A DNA stretch of 43,364 bases from Oscillatoria salina IIICB1 (lineage in GTDB: Bacteria; Cyanobacteriota; Cyanobacteriia; Cyanobacteriales; SIO1D9): the NCBI RefSeq assembly GCF_020144665.1, contig NZ_JAAHBQ010000056.1:1-43364 (forward strand). Reading direction: 5' to 3'. Made by a program: the position numbers and the translations under genes. The notes under the pieces are model-generated. The model was not told where the DNA came from and ran no database searches. It worked only from the letters and a program-made list of their open reading frames with translations. Below are positions 8,299 through 19,078 of this stretch, one piece after another; positions within the stretch are counted from its first letter, which is position 1; each line of letters begins with the position of its first letter.

Positions 8299-9756
8299 AT
8301 GTCTACCAACTGGAACCAAGTAAAAAAAGAATTTCAACGTATTTGGGGCTACGAAGATTTTCGACCGCCCCAAGGAGAAATTATTCGCTGTCTGTTAGCA
8401 TCAAAAGATAGTTTAATTGTCTTACCTACAGGTGGAGGTAAGTCAATTTGCTTTCAGTTACCAGCTTTATTGCAAACAGGTTTGACTTTAGTAATTTCGC
8501 CTTTAGTAGCTTTAATGGAAAATCAGGTACGGGAATTACAAAATCTGCATCTTCCTGCGGCTTTATTGCACAGTCAATTACCTGTTTATCAACGCAAGCA
8601 AACTCTCAAAGCAATCGAAAATCAACGCTTAAGATTACTATATTTATCTCCAGAAACTTTACTTAGTCCTCCCGTCTGGGAAAGAATATCTCAACCGCAA
8701 ATAAAAATTAATGGTTTAATTCTCGATGAAGCCCATTGTTTAGTTCAGTGGGGAGATACATTTCGTCCAGCTTATCGACGTTTAGGTGTAGTTAGACCAG
8801 CTTTATTAAAGTCTAAACCGAGAGGTACTAAAATCCCAATTGCGGCTTTTACTGCTACTGCCGATCCTACCACGCAAAAAATCATTGGCGAAACCTTAAA
8901 ATTAAGACAACCACAAGTTTTTCTTACCAGTCCCTACCGCGAAAATCTTCATCTTAGCGTGCAAACTATTTGGACACCGAGAGGAAGAAGACAGCGTATT
9001 TTGAAGTTTATTAAAGCTAAATCTCAACAGTCAGGATTGGTGTATGTTCGTTCCCGACGAGATAGTGAAGAATTAGCTAATTTTTTTACTAATTTAGGTT
9101 ATCAAACCGCAGCTTATCATGCAGGGCTGGCTGGAGAACAAAGGCGAGAAATTGAGAACAATTGGTTAACGGGAAAAACCCAATTTGTGATTTGTACTTG
9201 CGCGTTTGGAATGGGAATTAATAAGCCCGATGTTCGCTGGATAATTCACTTTCAAGCGCCGCTACTTTTAGCTGAATATATTCAAGAAATAGGAAGAGGT
9301 GGCAGAGATGGAAAACCTGCCGAAGCTTTAACCTTAATTAGCGAACCTACTGGTTGGTTAAATCCCGAAGATAAACAAAGAAATCAATTTTTTGCCGATA
9401 AATTAAATTAACTGTATCGTCAAGCACAGCAAACAGCAAAAAATTTACCTCTGCGGGGAGAAATTAAGTCAGTAAGTAAGGAATTTCGTAGCGGAGAGAT
9501 TACCTTATCTCTTCTTCATAGTGCCGGGGAAATTGAATGGATCGATCCCTTTCATTATCAACGCAAAAATCAGGTTGGTAAGCTTTCTTTTGCCAATTTA
9601 AATGTTAGCCAACAACAATATCAAGGGCAAATGAAAGCGTATTTTACCACAAAAGAATGTCGTTGGCAATACTTATTAAATGCCTTTGGTTTCACTCAAC
9701 AAGCAGAGGGATTTAAATGCGATCGCTGCGACAATTGTCAGCGAAAAGCAAATTAG
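8299..9756 (+). pseudogene. recQ: RecQ-family DNA helicase interrupted by an in-frame TAA
   Basis: Codons 1-370 encode the helicase core: Walker A LPTGGGKS at 42-49, DEAH box at 143-146, and motif VI QEIGRGGRDG. A TAA stop at 9409-9411 ends this frame, but the same frame continues without any shift for another 114 codons to the TAG at 9754-9756. That continuation encodes the RecQ C-terminal zinc-binding region (ECRWQYLLNAFGF, then CDRCDNC). Restored, the protein would be 485 residues, normal for the short cyanobacterial RecQ-like helicases. A single substitution, such as CAA to TAA in a Gln-rich stretch, would explain the break. The truncated form lacks the zinc subdomain that stabilises the enzyme. 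A sequencing error or stop readthrough are the alternatives. Confidence 0.85.
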
Positions 9757-9772
9757 CCCGTCGAAACGGGCT
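9755..9772. terminator. short hairpin after recQ
   Basis: AGCCCG and CGGGCT form a 6-bp GC-rich stem overlapping the recQ stop codon. There is no T run on either side, so it is a weak terminator candidate between convergent genes. Confidence 0.4.
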
Positions 9773-9815
9773 GAATGAAATCTAGCCAGGAAGTTACACT
9801 TCAGGCTATGATTGA

Positions 9816-9956
9816 TTAACGAATTTTCTCGTCACGTTTTTGACGACGGCGATCGCGCCATTCGGCTGCTGTCAAATAAGCAATACCACCACTCACCACA
9901 AGTAGGAGTGCGATCGCAGCTAAAAACAGAACATTGAGTAGAGAAATTGTTTCCAC
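9816..9956 (-). CDS. small single-helix thylakoid protein, possibly Psb35
   Basis: This 46-residue reading frame starts with GTG at 9956, three bases after the petN stop. It has one membrane helix (about residues 6-24), then the charged motif YLTAAEWRDRRRQKR. The pattern of a short helix followed by E-W-R-D-R-R is what I associate with Psb35, a photosystem II assembly factor that stabilises the CP47 module, but I cannot check this by search. Tight coupling to petN supports a real, photosynthesis-related gene. It would escape any gene finder with a 50-codon minimum. Confidence 0.6.
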   Translation of the reverse strand: METISLLNVLFLAAIALLLVVSGGIAYLTAAEWRDRRRQKRDEKIR

Positions 9957-9959
9957 AAC

Positions 9960-10049
9960 TTAGAAACCGTTACGACCCCAAATAACCATTGCAATCGACC
10001 AAGTGAACAAAGTCAAGACTCCAACCCAACCAAGCGTCAAAATATCCAT
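9960..10049 (-). CDS. petN: cytochrome b6f complex subunit PetN (subunit VIII)
   Basis: The 29-residue product begins MDILTLGWV and ends MVIWGRNGF, which is the full PetN sequence pattern and exact family length. It is one transmembrane helix of the thylakoid cytochrome b6f complex, which passes electrons from plastoquinol to plastocyanin or cytochrome c6. The ATG at 10049 is unambiguous. It is the first gene of a two-gene minus-strand unit with the 46-residue protein at 9816-9956. Confidence 0.96.
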   Translation of the reverse strand: MDILTLGWVGVLTLFTWSIAMVIWGRNGF

Positions 10050-10112
10050 AAATTGCTATTGAAACAAAACTAAACAACAAACTCTATAAAATATCATAAT
10101 ACTCGTTGCTCT

Positions 10113-10616
10113 TTGGTGGTGGAATCCTTGGATAACTTGCAAGCCGAAAGAATCGAATCCTTAAAAGCAGGAATTATTTCTAGCTTATCTTTTACTTTCA
10201 GTCAAGTCCTTGCGATAATTTTTAACAATTTCTGGTTAGCAGAGAAATATGAATTTCTGTTTGCCGAGGAAATAACAACTGAAGTAGAGTGGTTAGAGCG
10301 AGTAGCGATCGCCCTACTGACAGGTTTCCTTTTCGGTGTTACCTACCGTCATCTCGTGCGATCCGAGCAAAACTCTCACCTCAAAGATGGCGCAGTATTA
10401 GCTTTTGGAATCGTGCGAGGATTAGCCTTAATAGAAGCCCAGTTATCTGCTACTATCAGTATTTGGTTGCTAGGTATTCTTGTAGTACAAAGCATACTTA
10501 GTTTTTTCGTAGCTCGCCTTGTCTTAGATAGAGCGCTAAAGGGGAAAATTGTCAAGCCATTAACCAACTTTTCCTTAACCCAAACAGACAATCGACTCGG
10601 AAGCTTTCCGGAATGA
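10113..10616 (+). CDS. conserved hypothetical integral membrane protein
   Basis: The ~165-residue product has four hydrophobic segments: residues ~20-42, ~63-82, ~94-112 and ~113-140. The N-terminus (LQAERIESLKAGIIS) is amphipathic and cytoplasmic in appearance. I recognise no catalytic motif. The start is uncertain: TTG at 10113 and GTG at 10116 and 10119 are in one frame and none has a clear ribosome binding site. It is divergent from petN, whose start lies about 65 bp away, so the two share a promoter region. Confidence 0.7.
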   Translation: MVVESLDNLQAERIESLKAGIISSLSFTFSQVLAIIFNNFWLAEKYEFLFAEEITTEVEWLERVAIALLTGFLFGVTYRHLVRSEQNSHLKDGAVLAFGIVRGLALIEAQLSATISIWLLGILVVQSILSFFVARLVLDRALKGKIVKPLTNFSLTQTDNRLGSFPE

Positions 10617-11059
10617 GCCTAGAGAATTTTGTAGTGCCTCACGTAATCGAGTTGACAATTAAGTCAATTTGCTAGAAAATTCAGCCGTCGAACGCAGTTA
10701 AATCAGATAACTTGCCAAAAACTGCTAATATATGAGAATTTGTGGTGTAAGATTACTTAGATATTTAAGATTCTTGCACCGAATTAGAGAGCAACCGTAT
10801 CTTACCTCAATCATGTTTCACCTTCAGCGATCGTAAACTCCGGCAATCTTGGAATTTCGCTCTCTATCCCAGAGGTTAGTCGAGCAATAACAGAGAGATT
10901 AGCTTCTACAAGTTATCAATAGTTTGGTGAAACAACAAAGCTCTCGCTGAGTTCAGGTGGATTAAGTTATCGCTCAAAGTCGGTTTTTGAGATCCAAAAA
11001 TTGACACAGGGCTGTAATACCAAACTCCTCACACAAACACAGTAAACCAGGTAACACAT
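10617..11059. other. intergenic region upstream of the giant repeat protein
   Basis: No gene is seen in these 443 bp. The palindrome TTGAC-AATTAA-GTCAA (10652-10667) contains a possible -35 box (TTGACA), but the best -10 (TAGAAA at 10673) is only 15 bp away. The region probably carries the long 5' leader of the gene at 11060. Confidence 0.4.
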
Positions 11060-14000
11060 ATGGCGACTTTCAATCCGACAACAACAGAAGAACTCATCCA
11101 AGCAATTCAAGATGCCAATGCTAATGCTGAAGCAGACACAATCAACCTAGTTTCTGGTGCTACTTACACAATTACAGGTAATGAAACAGGCGTACCATTT
11201 ACCGCCACAGCCGAAGATCCTAACAATCCAGGTTTAAACCAGTTTCCTGATGGAGTTTCTGGATTACCTAACATTACCAGCGAAATTGTTATCAACGGTA
11301 ACGGAGCAACCATTGAGCGCTCTCCAACGGCGACAGGCAACTTCCGACTTTTTTATGTATCAATACCAGGAAACCTAACTCTTAATGACGTAACCCTTAC
11401 GAATGGCAGGGCAGAAGATGAAGCTGTAGGCCCAGGTATATTAGGAAACAATGCACCAGATGATGGTGGAGCTATTTTCAACCGGGGTACACTAACCGTA
11501 AATGATAGCACCTTCAGCAATAACGCGGCTGTGGATGATGGGGGAGCGATCGCTAATGAAGGTCAGTTTGCTACTCTCACAGTAAATAATACTGATTTCA
11601 TCAATAATACTGCCGAAGGTGATGGCGGTGGTGACGATGGTGGTGGCGCGATCGATAATAACGCTGGAGGTACTCTAATCCTTGAAGGAAATACCTTTGA
11701 AGGAAATAGTGGTGACGAAGGTGGTGCAATCCGCAACCGTGGCGGTAGCGAAATTCAAGATAACGGCAACAATACTTTCAGTAACAATGAACCAAACAAC
11801 GTTGAACTAGAAGATGACCCTGCCGTTGACGATCCACCATTTAATACCGTCCCAGGCGATCAGAATGTACTCCTCGGTTCAACACTAACTTTTGCAGATG
11901 ATGTCAGCGACACTGGTAACTTAATCACTGTCAACGATCCTGATACAGCCACACTAGATGTAACCCTAACAGCAACCAACGGGACGCTGAATTTAGGTCC
12001 CACAGTTCCAGCAGGAGTAACAACTACAGGAGATGGTACCGATACAATTACCTTAAGTGGTCCCGTTGCCGATCTCAACACAGCTTTAGACGGTCTAGGT
12101 TTTGTTCCCACCGCCGAAGGTACAGGAACTATCCAAATTGAAACCAATGACGGAACTTCAACCGATACCGACACCGTTGAGATAACTATTGCCGGAACTA
12201 ACAATCCCCCTGTGTTCGATCAAGATCCTTTTACTTTCGACGTTGAAGAAGCAAGCACTGCTGGTACCGCAGTTGGGACAGTAACAGCCACAGACCCAGA
12301 TACAGGTGATACCCTGACATATTCCATTATTGATGGAAACACTGATGGTGATAGTGATACCAACTTGGCTTTTGCGATCGACCCAGCAACAGGAGCAATT
12401 ACCGTCAACGATCCTGACGATATCGTCAATGGTACAGACCCAGAATTTACTCTCACCGTAGAAGTTGAAGACTCCTTCGGTGCAAGTACCACAGCTACAG
12501 TGAATGTCAATGTCAACGAAGTAGGTGACAATCCACCAGAGTTTAGTCTAGATACTTTTACTTTTGACATTGAAGACGGTAGCACTGCTGGTACTGAAGT
12601 TGGGACAGTAACAGCCACAGACTTAGATGACGATATTGTCAGTTACAGCATTACTGGTGGCAACGATGATGGTGATGATGGTGATGGGGAACTACCTTTC
12701 GCGATCGACCCAGCAACAGGAGCAATTACTGTTAACGATCCTGACGATATCGTCAATGGTACAGACCCAGAATTCACTCTAACAGTAGAAGTCACCGATG
12801 CCAACGGCAACACCGATACTGCCGAAGTTCAGGTTAACATTGGTGACGTTACTGGCACACTAATCGACGCAGTAGATGATGAAGCTACTACAGCTTTAGA
12901 TACACCTGTTACCATTAGTATCCTCGACAACGATACCTTTGGCACTTTAGTGACGATTGAAGTTGACGACGATTCTGCTACCAACGGTACTGTAGAAATT
13001 AATGACAACGGCACTACAGCCGACTTCTCTGATGATTTTCTAGTCTTTACCCCTAATGCAGGTTTTGATGGGTTTGAAGACTTTAATTATACGATTACCG
13101 ATGAAACTGGTAGCGATACAGCCACAGTTATCGTTGAAGTAGGTGGTGATGTCATCGCTACCATCGATGCTGTAGACGATCTTGCTGAAACTGAAGCAGC
13201 TACACCAGTTACCATCGATATCCTCGACAATGACATCTTTGATACTTTAGATAGTCTCGAAATTGAGTTTGATTCAGTTATTAACGGTACTGTCGAAGTC
13301 AATGATAATGGTACTACGGCAGACTTTACCGATGACTTTATCGTCTATACACCTGATGCTGGCTTTGATGGGGTAGAAGATTTTACTTATACCATTACAT
13401 CAGGCGATGACAGCGACACAGCGACAGTTGAAATTACTGTTGGAGCAATTCTTAGCACTCTTGATGCTGTTGACGACGAAGCGATTACAGACACAAATAC
13501 ACCCGTTACCATTCCGATTCTCGATAACGATAATCTCGGTGATGGCTTAAGTCAGCAACTTACTATTGACGATACTACCTTACTCAACGGGACAGTAGAA
13601 ATCAACGACAATGGCACTACGGCAGATTTCTCCGATGACTTCGTTGTCTATACACCCGATCCTGACTTTGAAGGTGTAGAAGACTTTAACTACACTATTA
13701 CCGATGGGACTAACACCGATACGGCTGAAGTTACCGTCAGCATTGGCGTTGTCGATACTTCTATCGATGCTGTAGAGGACGAAGCGACAACAGAGGCGGC
13801 TACACCTGTTACGATTAATATCCTCGATAATGACATTTTCGATTCTGCCACTTTACAAGATATCCAGATTGATTTTGCTGAGGTTATTAACGGTACGGTA
13901 GAAATCAATGACAATGGAACTACAGCAGATTTCTCTGATGACTTTGTTGTCTATACACCTGATGCTGGTTTTACCGGGGTAGAAGATTTCTCCTACACGA

Positions 14001-16909
14001 TTACAGACGATACGGGTACTGATTCGGCGGAAGTATCGATTACAGTTGGTGATGTCATTACTACTATTGACGCTGTAGACGACGAAGCCACCACAGAGGC
14101 AGCTACTCCTGTTACGATTAATATCCTCGATAATGACATTTTCGGTACTTTAGATAGTCTCGAAATTGACTTTGCTGAAGTTATTAACGGTACGGTAGAA
14201 ATCAATGACAACGGGACTACAGCAGATTTCTCTGATGACTTTATTGTCTACACACCAGATGCAGGTTTTACTGGGGTAGAAGATTTCACTTACACAATCA
14301 CAGACGATACGGGTACTGATTCGGCGGAAGTATCGATTACGGTTGGTGATGTCATTACTACTATTGATGCTGTAGACGACGAAGCGACAACCGAAGCCGC
14401 AACTCCTGTTACAGTCAGCATCCTTGACAATGACACTTTCGGCACTTTAGAGAATCTTGAAATTGACTTTGCTGAAGTTATTGGTGGTACGGTAGAAATC
14501 AATGATGGCGGTACGACTGCCGATTTCAGTGATGACTTTATTGTCTACACACCTGATGCTGGTTTTACTGGGGTAGAAGATTTCTCCTACACCATTACTG
14601 ACGATACGGGTACTGATTCTGCTCAAGTGTCAATTACTGTTGGTGATGTCATCGCTACCATCGATGCTGTAGACGATCTTGCTGAAACTGAGCTAGCTAC
14701 ACCTGTCACAATCAACATTCTCGATAATGACACTTTCGACGCTGCTACCTTAGAAAGCATCGAAATTGATTTCTCTGATATCTTTAACGGTACAGTGGAA
14801 ATTAATGACAATGGCACTACGGCAGATTTCTCGGACGACTTTATTGTCTTTACCCCGGATGAAGGATTTAGTGGAACTGAAGATTTTGACTATACCATCA
14901 CTGATGGTACAGGTAGCGATACAGCGAAAGTAATAATCACAGTTGATGAAGACGTGGTGATTACTACTATTGATGCTGTTGACGATCTTGCTGAAACTGA
15001 TGCGGCTACACCGATCACCATCAACATTCTGGATAATGATACTTTCGACGCTGATACGATTGAAGCGATCGAAGTTGACTTTGCTGATGTCTTCAACGGT
15101 ACGGTAGAAATTAATGACAATGGCACTACAGCCGATTTCAGCGACGATTTCATTGTCTATACTCCAGATGCCGACTTTGATGGTATTGAGGATTTTGAGT
15201 ACACGATTACCGATGCTACAGGTAGCGATACTGCAACGGTTGTAGTTGGAGTTAACGAAGTTGTTGTCGGAGCTACACTCGATGCGGTAGATGATACGGC
15301 AAGTGCTGAAGCGGCTACACCTGTCACCATTGACATTCTCGATAATGATGTTTTCGATACTATTGATAGTCTCGAAATTGACTTTAACGATTTACTCAAC
15401 GGTACGGTAGAAGTTCTCGACAACGGTACACCAACTGACTTGACTGATGATGTCATTGTCTACACTCCGAATGACACTTTCCGGGGAGTGGAACGATTTG
15501 ACTACACGATTACCTCTGGTGATGAATCAGATAGTGCTTCAGTGACAGTTACCGTTACTGAAACTGACGATCCTAATCAGCCACCTGTAGCTGGGGATGA
15601 TACGGCAACAACCGATCTGGGTATCCCAGTTAATATCAATGTTCTCGCTAATGATAGCGATCCTGACGGAGATCCGCTTTCACTAAGTATCATTAACGCT
15701 CCTGATAACGGTACAGCTACGGTTAATAACAACGGTACGCCTACCGATCTGACTGACGATTTCATTACTTACACCCCAACTGGTGACTTTGTTGGTGAAG
15801 ATACCTTTGTTTACCAGGTTGATGATGGTAATGGTGGTACTGATACGGCAACAGTAACAGTCACGGTGGCAGATGATGGCGGCGATGTGGTGCTGATGCC
15901 GCCAACGAATAATGTTTTCCCCATTGGTGGTAATCCAAATCAGGACGCTACCTTGAAGTTCACGTTAACTGGTGTAGATGCAGCGTTAGTTAACCAAATC
16001 GGCGTGTTTGAAGTTGATGATGATGCTGGTGCGATCGGTACTCTCGAACCGGGAGATTCGGGTTATATCACCGCAGCACTGAATTCGGGACAGGTAATCT
16101 TCTCGGCGCTTTCTTCCGAGTCACCAGATTTCTTCGATACTCAGTTCCTGGGCGACGATGCGATGCGGATTTTGTCTGGCTTCCAGGGTAGCGATCGCCT
16201 CGGTTTCTATCTCATTCAAGGTAGCACTTCTGAAGCGGTACTCTCTGGCGATACTCCTCAAAGCAATGTACTGTTGGGCTTTGCTTCTAATGGTGGAGAT
16301 GAAGTGCTGAGTGTAGATGAAATCTCTGATGGTTTATTCCAGCTATCATTTGAGGATACCCCTGATGTAAGTGGCGATGATGCACCTTTTGGTGACTTGG
16401 TTGTTACTGCTCAAGTAACCAATGAAGATCCTGTGATTGGTGCTGGGCTGCAAGGAGAAGTTGAATTAATCGACTTGCGTGAGTTCCAAGGTGAGCAATT
16501 ACAAACTCAGATTATTGCTACTGGAGAAGCTCAGTTGGATAATCGTGGCGGTTTGTATATCGTTCAAGATACTGATGGCACTGTCTTCGATCCTGTAACT
16601 GGTCAATTTGTGACTCCGGGTCAAGCAAATTACGCTGAGGCTGCTTTGCGTAATAGTGTTATTGAATTCAACCGCGTCGATCCTGATGTGTTTAACATTG
16701 CAGGTGGATTCCTCTATGCACCTTATATGCAGATTGGTGGCGATTCCGATCAAACTTTGTTTGCTTTCAATGAAGCTAATCCACAAGGTTTTGATGCTAG
16801 TCGCTTGCTCGCTGATAATACCTTTGGCTTTGAAGATGTCGTTAGTGCTACAGAGTTGAGCGACTATGACGATTTTGCCTTCCAGGTTAATTTCGCGGCT
16901 GATGTCTAA
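11060..16909 (+). CDS. giant secreted/cell-surface repeat protein with cadherin-like and Big_9-type repeats
   Basis: The 1949-residue protein is very acidic and almost free of Cys and Lys. Residues ~1-255 look like a right-handed beta-helix with Gly/Asn-rich turns (GGAI.N). Residues ~270-385 form a cadherin/Ig-like domain, followed by two cadherin-like repeats (~390-600) that each contain [17 protein letters not shown]. Residues ~603-1605 are ten ~100-residue repeats with the pattern DAVDD...PVTI.ILDND...[15 protein letters not shown]...DYTIT. The C-terminal ~340 residues resemble the DUF4114 type and a related second module. There is no N-terminal signal peptide, so type I secretion by a C-terminal signal is likely. 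The acidic DND/DDD turns suggest Ca2+-binding beta-sandwiches. An adhesin, sheath or S-layer-like role is inference. Two hairpins follow the stop. Confidence 0.88.
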   Translation: MATFNPTTTEELIQAIQDANANAEADTINLVSGATYTITGNETGVPFTATAEDPNNPGLNQFPDGVSGLPNITSEIVINGNGATIERSPTATGNFRLFYVSIPGNLTLNDVTLTNGRAEDEAVGPGILGNNAPDDGGAIFNRGTLTVNDSTFSNNAAVDDGGAIANEGQFATLTVNNTDFINNTAEGDGGGDDGGGAIDNNAGGTLILEGNTFEGNSGDEGGAIRNRGGSEIQDNGNNTFSNNEPNNVELEDDPAVDDPPFNTVPGDQNVLLGSTLTFADDVSDTGNLITVNDPDTATLDVTLTATNGTLNLGPTVPAGVTTTGDGTDTITLSGPVADLNTALDGLGFVPTAEGTGTIQIETNDGTSTDTDTVEITIAGTNNPPVFDQDPFTFDVEEASTAGTAVGTVTATDPDTGDTLTYSIIDGNTDGDSDTNLAFAIDPATGAITVNDPDDIVNGTDPEFTLTVEVEDSFGASTTATVNVNVNEVGDNPPEFSLDTFTFDIEDGSTAGTEVGTVTATDLDDDIVSYSITGGNDDGDDGDGELPFAIDPATGAITVNDPDDIVNGTDPEFTLTVEVTDANGNTDTAEVQVNIGDVTGTLIDAVDDEATTALDTPVTISILDNDTFGTLVTIEVDDDSATNGTVEINDNGTTADFSDDFLVFTPNAGFDGFEDFNYTITDETGSDTATVIVEVGGDVIATIDAVDDLAETEAATPVTIDILDNDIFDTLDSLEIEFDSVINGTVEVNDNGTTADFTDDFIVYTPDAGFDGVEDFTYTITSGDDSDTATVEITVGAILSTLDAVDDEAITDTNTPVTIPILDNDNLGDGLSQQLTIDDTTLLNGTVEINDNGTTADFSDDFVVYTPDPDFEGVEDFNYTITDGTNTDTAEVTVSIGVVDTSIDAVEDEATTEAATPVTINILDNDIFDSATLQDIQIDFAEVINGTVEINDNGTTADFSDDFVVYTPDAGFTGVEDFSYTITDDTGTDSAEVSITVGDVITTIDAVDDEATTEAATPVTINILDNDIFGTLDSLEIDFAEVINGTVEINDNGTTADFSDDFIVYTPDAGFTGVEDFTYTITDDTGTDSAEVSITVGDVITTIDAVDDEATTEAATPVTVSILDNDTFGTLENLEIDFAEVIGGTVEINDGGTTADFSDDFIVYTPDAGFTGVEDFSYTITDDTGTDSAQVSITVGDVIATIDAVDDLAETELATPVTINILDNDTFDAATLESIEIDFSDIFNGTVEINDNGTTADFSDDFIVFTPDEGFSGTEDFDYTITDGTGSDTAKVIITVDEDVVITTIDAVDDLAETDAATPITINILDNDTFDADTIEAIEVDFADVFNGTVEINDNGTTADFSDDFIVYTPDADFDGIEDFEYTITDATGSDTATVVVGVNEVVVGATLDAVDDTASAEAATPVTIDILDNDVFDTIDSLEIDFNDLLNGTVEVLDNGTPTDLTDDVIVYTPNDTFRGVERFDYTITSGDESDSASVTVTVTETDDPNQPPVAGDDTATTDLGIPVNINVLANDSDPDGDPLSLSIINAPDNGTATVNNNGTPTDLTDDFITYTPTGDFVGEDTFVYQVDDGNGGTDTATVTVTVADDGGDVVLMPPTNNVFPIGGNPNQDATLKFTLTGVDAALVNQIGVFEVDDDAGAIGTLEPGDSGYITAALNSGQVIFSALSSESPDFFDTQFLGDDAMRILSGFQGSDRLGFYLIQGSTSEAVLSGDTPQSNVLLGFASNGGDEVLSVDEISDGLFQLSFEDTPDVSGDDAPFGDLVVTAQVTNEDPVIGAGLQGEVELIDLREFQGEQLQTQIIATGEAQLDNRGGLYIVQDTDGTVFDPVTGQFVTPGQANYAEAALRNSVIEFNRVDPDVFNIAGGFLYAPYMQIGGDSDQTLFAFNEANPQGFDASRLLADNTFGFEDVVSATELSDYDDFAFQVNFAADV
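12866..15877 (+). repeat. ten tandem ~300-bp coding repeats
   Basis: The repeat units begin at DAVDD-type codons (nine units DAV[DE]D, the tenth AGDD). Units 4, 5 and 6 (about 13767-14660) are nearly identical in DNA over long stretches, including the shared block GATACGGGTACTGATTC, whereas units 1-3 and 7-10 are more diverged. This indicates recent duplication or gene conversion in the middle of the tract. Confidence 0.85.
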
Positions 16910-16920
16910 TTAAATTCTCT

Positions 16921-16983
16921 GGGTAAAGTTTCTCACTTTACCCCTGGAGAAAAGGGGATGGGTTTCAAACCCATCCCCTTTTT
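16921..16983 (+). terminator. double rho-independent terminator
   Basis: The first stem pairs GGGTAAAGT with ACTTTACCC (16921-16943). The second is longer: AAAAGGGGATGGGTTT (from 16951) pairs with AAACCCATCCCCTTTTT (ending 16983), giving a ~15-bp stem followed by T residues. It closes the giant repeat gene. Confidence 0.92.
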
Positions 16984-17093
16984 ACACTCAAAGATTTTCT
17001 TTACCAGATGATTCTTTTTTTGTCAAGCCAAATACAGACAGTTTAACAAAACTTGTCTGTAAAGAGAAGATTTTTGGGTTTTTATCTGCTGAG

Positions 17094-17522
17094 TCAAGTA
17101 TTTTTAGCCACTGGCGATCGCCCCGCTTGAGTTTTGGCGAGATCGAGAAACTCCAGAATTGACTCTGGTTTAGCTTTGGAGTCAATCAAATGCTGCACGT
17201 CAGCAACCAGGCGTTTTGGTACATAACGGCGATTACTTCTACCATTACGATAATATCCATATCGATATTGTCTTACCGAACCATCCCAGTTACGTTCTTC
17301 CTCAATCCATCCCGTACCCCGGGAGGATGAAGTCGTATAAATAAAACAGTTTACCGCTCCTGCTTCCTGAAGCAGATTTGCTTGCTCTTCCGAAAGAGCA
17401 ACTATTTCTGCTTGAATTTGTAGTTTTCTAGCAGGAGTTGCATCCTTAAGCTGATGAACTAGAACCTGCTGTTCTCGTAAAATCTCGTTGAGACGAGTCT
17501 CTGGCGATTTTTCTTTAGACAT
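17094..17522 (-). CDS. hypothetical cytoplasmic protein with coiled coil
   Basis: From the ATG at 17522 the product is 142 residues. Residues ~5-55 form a charged coiled coil (TRLNEILREQQVLVHQL). A middle part is rich in Tyr, Arg and Gly (YRYGYYRNGRSNRRY) and precedes a helical tail with a VPKRLVADVQHLID motif. I do not recognise the family. The frame is open further upstream (ATG at 17552 and TTG/ATG to 17660), but those starts would add a membrane segment and overlap the neighbouring gene, so I prefer the short form. The Arg-rich segment suggests nucleic-acid contact; this is only a guess. Confidence 0.55.
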   Translation of the reverse strand: MSKEKSPETRLNEILREQQVLVHQLKDATPARKLQIQAEIVALSEEQANLLQEAGAVNCFIYTTSSSRGTGWIEEERNWDGSVRQYRYGYYRNGRSNRRYVPKRLVADVQHLIDSKAKPESILEFLDLAKTQAGRSPVAKNT

Positions 17523-17584
17523 AAAAGTTACCAGCAGTAATCCTATCGACATCAGCTTGAGGCTGCTTCTTAGTAATTTAGCAT

Positions 17585-17818
17585 CTAAGAGCAGAGGTTT
17601 GAATCTACTACTTGACTGATTATAGTGCCATCCGAGCAGGCAATGAAAAGTTTGCAACATATTGTTTCACCGCATTGAGTCCAGGCGTACCATCGACTTA
17701 CCTCTCCACACTGTCTAGCTAGTAAGTTTTGCTCTTGCTTCGGTTTTAGCGATTGAGAAGCTAGATTCACCTCAGCAAGCTGAAGAGGAAAAATCGCGAG
17801 TATTAAAGCCGTAATCAT
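17585..17818 (-). CDS. small secreted cysteine-rich protein (hypothetical)
   Basis: From the ATG at 17818 the product is 77 residues. It opens with a signal-peptide-like hydrophobic stretch (ITALILAIFPLQLA) and then has six cysteines at 37, 49, 54, 55, 61 and 76 within a 40-residue mature part. The pattern suits disulfide bonds outside the cytoplasm. No family is recognised. The frame is open to 17944, but the added part has no features and would remove the signal peptide from the N-terminus. It lies 62 bp upstream of the 142-residue hypothetical on the same strand. Confidence 0.45.
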   Translation of the reverse strand: MITALILAIFPLQLAEVNLASQSLKPKQEQNLLARQCGEVSRWYAWTQCGETICCKLFIACSDGTIISQVVDSNLCS

Positions 17819-18142
17819 GACGCAATGCACCCTTGTTCTATTGTTGCAGAAGTTTGGGAAAATATCCGGAAAACTCCTTTGATATACCCCAGATAAATTT
17901 TGCAATCCTCTGACGGATCTTGGTAGAGGGGCTATACCCCTCAAGGAGTAAAGCTACAAGCCGATTTCAACCTGTCAGTAGTAGTCAAGCCAAAATCACC
18001 TATGTTAATTTTATCTGCTCAGAGGAATATTATTTCTAGGGATTTGGGACCTTGGATTAGTGTTACGTCTGTAGAGATTAAGTGAAATTGAACAAATTAA
18101 GCAAAATTTTCTTTAATTCAGTTAAAGTAACAATTCTTAAAA
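17819..18142. other. intergenic region without recognisable gene
   Basis: Apart from the upstream region of the small cysteine-rich gene and the 3' flank of the cyclase gene, I see no supported feature in these 324 bp. Confidence 0.4.
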
Positions 18143-19078
18143 TTAGCGCTCGTCAACTTTTTTGCCCATTAAGAGATAAGTAATCATATTTCCTTTTCCT
18201 TTAATATCGATCGCGCCCCGACAGACAAAATGATACCTATCTTTTAATTTTTCGTAAGTAGTAGCAGTGACTTGAATTTTACCAGGAATTCCGTGGGATT
18301 CCATGCGACTAGCAGTGTTAACAGCATCACCCCAAAGATCGTAAGAGAATTTTTTCTTACCAATTACGCCAGCAACTACTTGTCCAGTGTTAATCCCAAT
18401 GCGAATGCTAAGGTTAAAGTTATGTCGAGCATTAAATTGAGCAATTTCTGCTTGCATAGCGATCGCCATTTCGGCAACTGCTTCAGCGTGGTCACTTCTT
18501 GGTGTAGGTAAACCACCGACTACCATATAAGCATCGCCAATAGTTTTAATCTTCTCCAAATTATAATTTTCCGTGAGGCGATCGAAGAGCGAAAAAATTT
18601 CATTGAGCAAGTTTACCAATTGTACGGGAGAAATTTGGGCAGAAATTTGCGTAAAACCAACCAGATCGGCGAAAAGAATAGTTGTTTCGGCAAATCCATC
18701 CGCAATATAACTTTTTCCTTGTTTTAACTGTTCGGCAATAATTTCTGGCAAAATATTAAGTAATAATTGTTCTGATTTTTCTCGTTGTAAAGCTAATTCT
18801 TGATTTGCTTCTCGTAACTGAGCAGTACGTTCAATCACATTTCTTTCTAATTCCTGAGAAGTTTGGAGCATCCGCCCAATAACTACAGCTATTCCCGAAA
18901 TCCCTAAAAAGCCAATACTTCCTAACATAATGCTAGTTTCTCGCAGTCCGTTGCGGGTCATAGTCACAAACGGATCCAAAGGAGTAGTGATTTCCAAAAC
19001 TCCCCGCACGTCTCCAACTTGCCAATCATTTTTTGGTGTATCAGGATGGCTGTTATGACGAGACGGTGCATATTCCAC
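18143..19078 (-). CDS. class III adenylate cyclase with truncated sensor region
   Basis: The C-terminal ~190 residues are a class III nucleotidyl cyclase domain: metal-binding FADLVGFTQIS, the IKTIGDAYMVVGG segment with the purine-contacting Lys, and YDLWGDAVNTASRM with the Asp expected for ATP specificity. Before it come a membrane helix (SIMLGSIGFLGISGIAVVIG) and a coiled coil. The N-terminus HNSHPDTPKNDWQVGDVRG is the tail of a periplasmic Tll0287/DUF3365-type sensor domain, which in intact relatives ends with a CxxCHNSHP-like heme motif; here it reads SRHNSHP. The GTG at 19078 has no good ribosome binding site, so translation may begin at an internal Met or not at all. An upstream fragment in another frame (19079-19185) encodes the missing first membrane helix. 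Confidence 0.78.
   Translation of the reverse strand: MEYAPSRHNSHPDTPKNDWQVGDVRGVLEITTPLDPFVTMTRNGLRETSIMLGSIGFLGISGIAVVIGRMLQTSQELERNVIERTAQLREANQELALQREKSEQLLLNILPEIIAEQLKQGKSYIADGFAETTILFADLVGFTQISAQISPVQLVNLLNEIFSLFDRLTENYNLEKIKTIGDAYMVVGGLPTPRSDHAEAVAEMAIAMQAEIAQFNARHNFNLSIRIGINTGQVVAGVIGKKKFSYDLWGDAVNTASRMESHGIPGKIQVTATTYEKLKDRYHFVCRGAIDIKGKGNMITYLLMGKKVDER

Noticed and set aside
9755..9772. Strong rho-independent terminator after recQ
   Set aside because: The stem is only 6 bp and no T tract follows, so only a weak hairpin is reported.
11860..15765. Many minus-strand frames of 60-130 codons opposite the giant repeat gene
   Set aside because: They are mirror frames of the Asp/Thr-rich repeats, recur with the repeat period and have biased Ser/Val composition.
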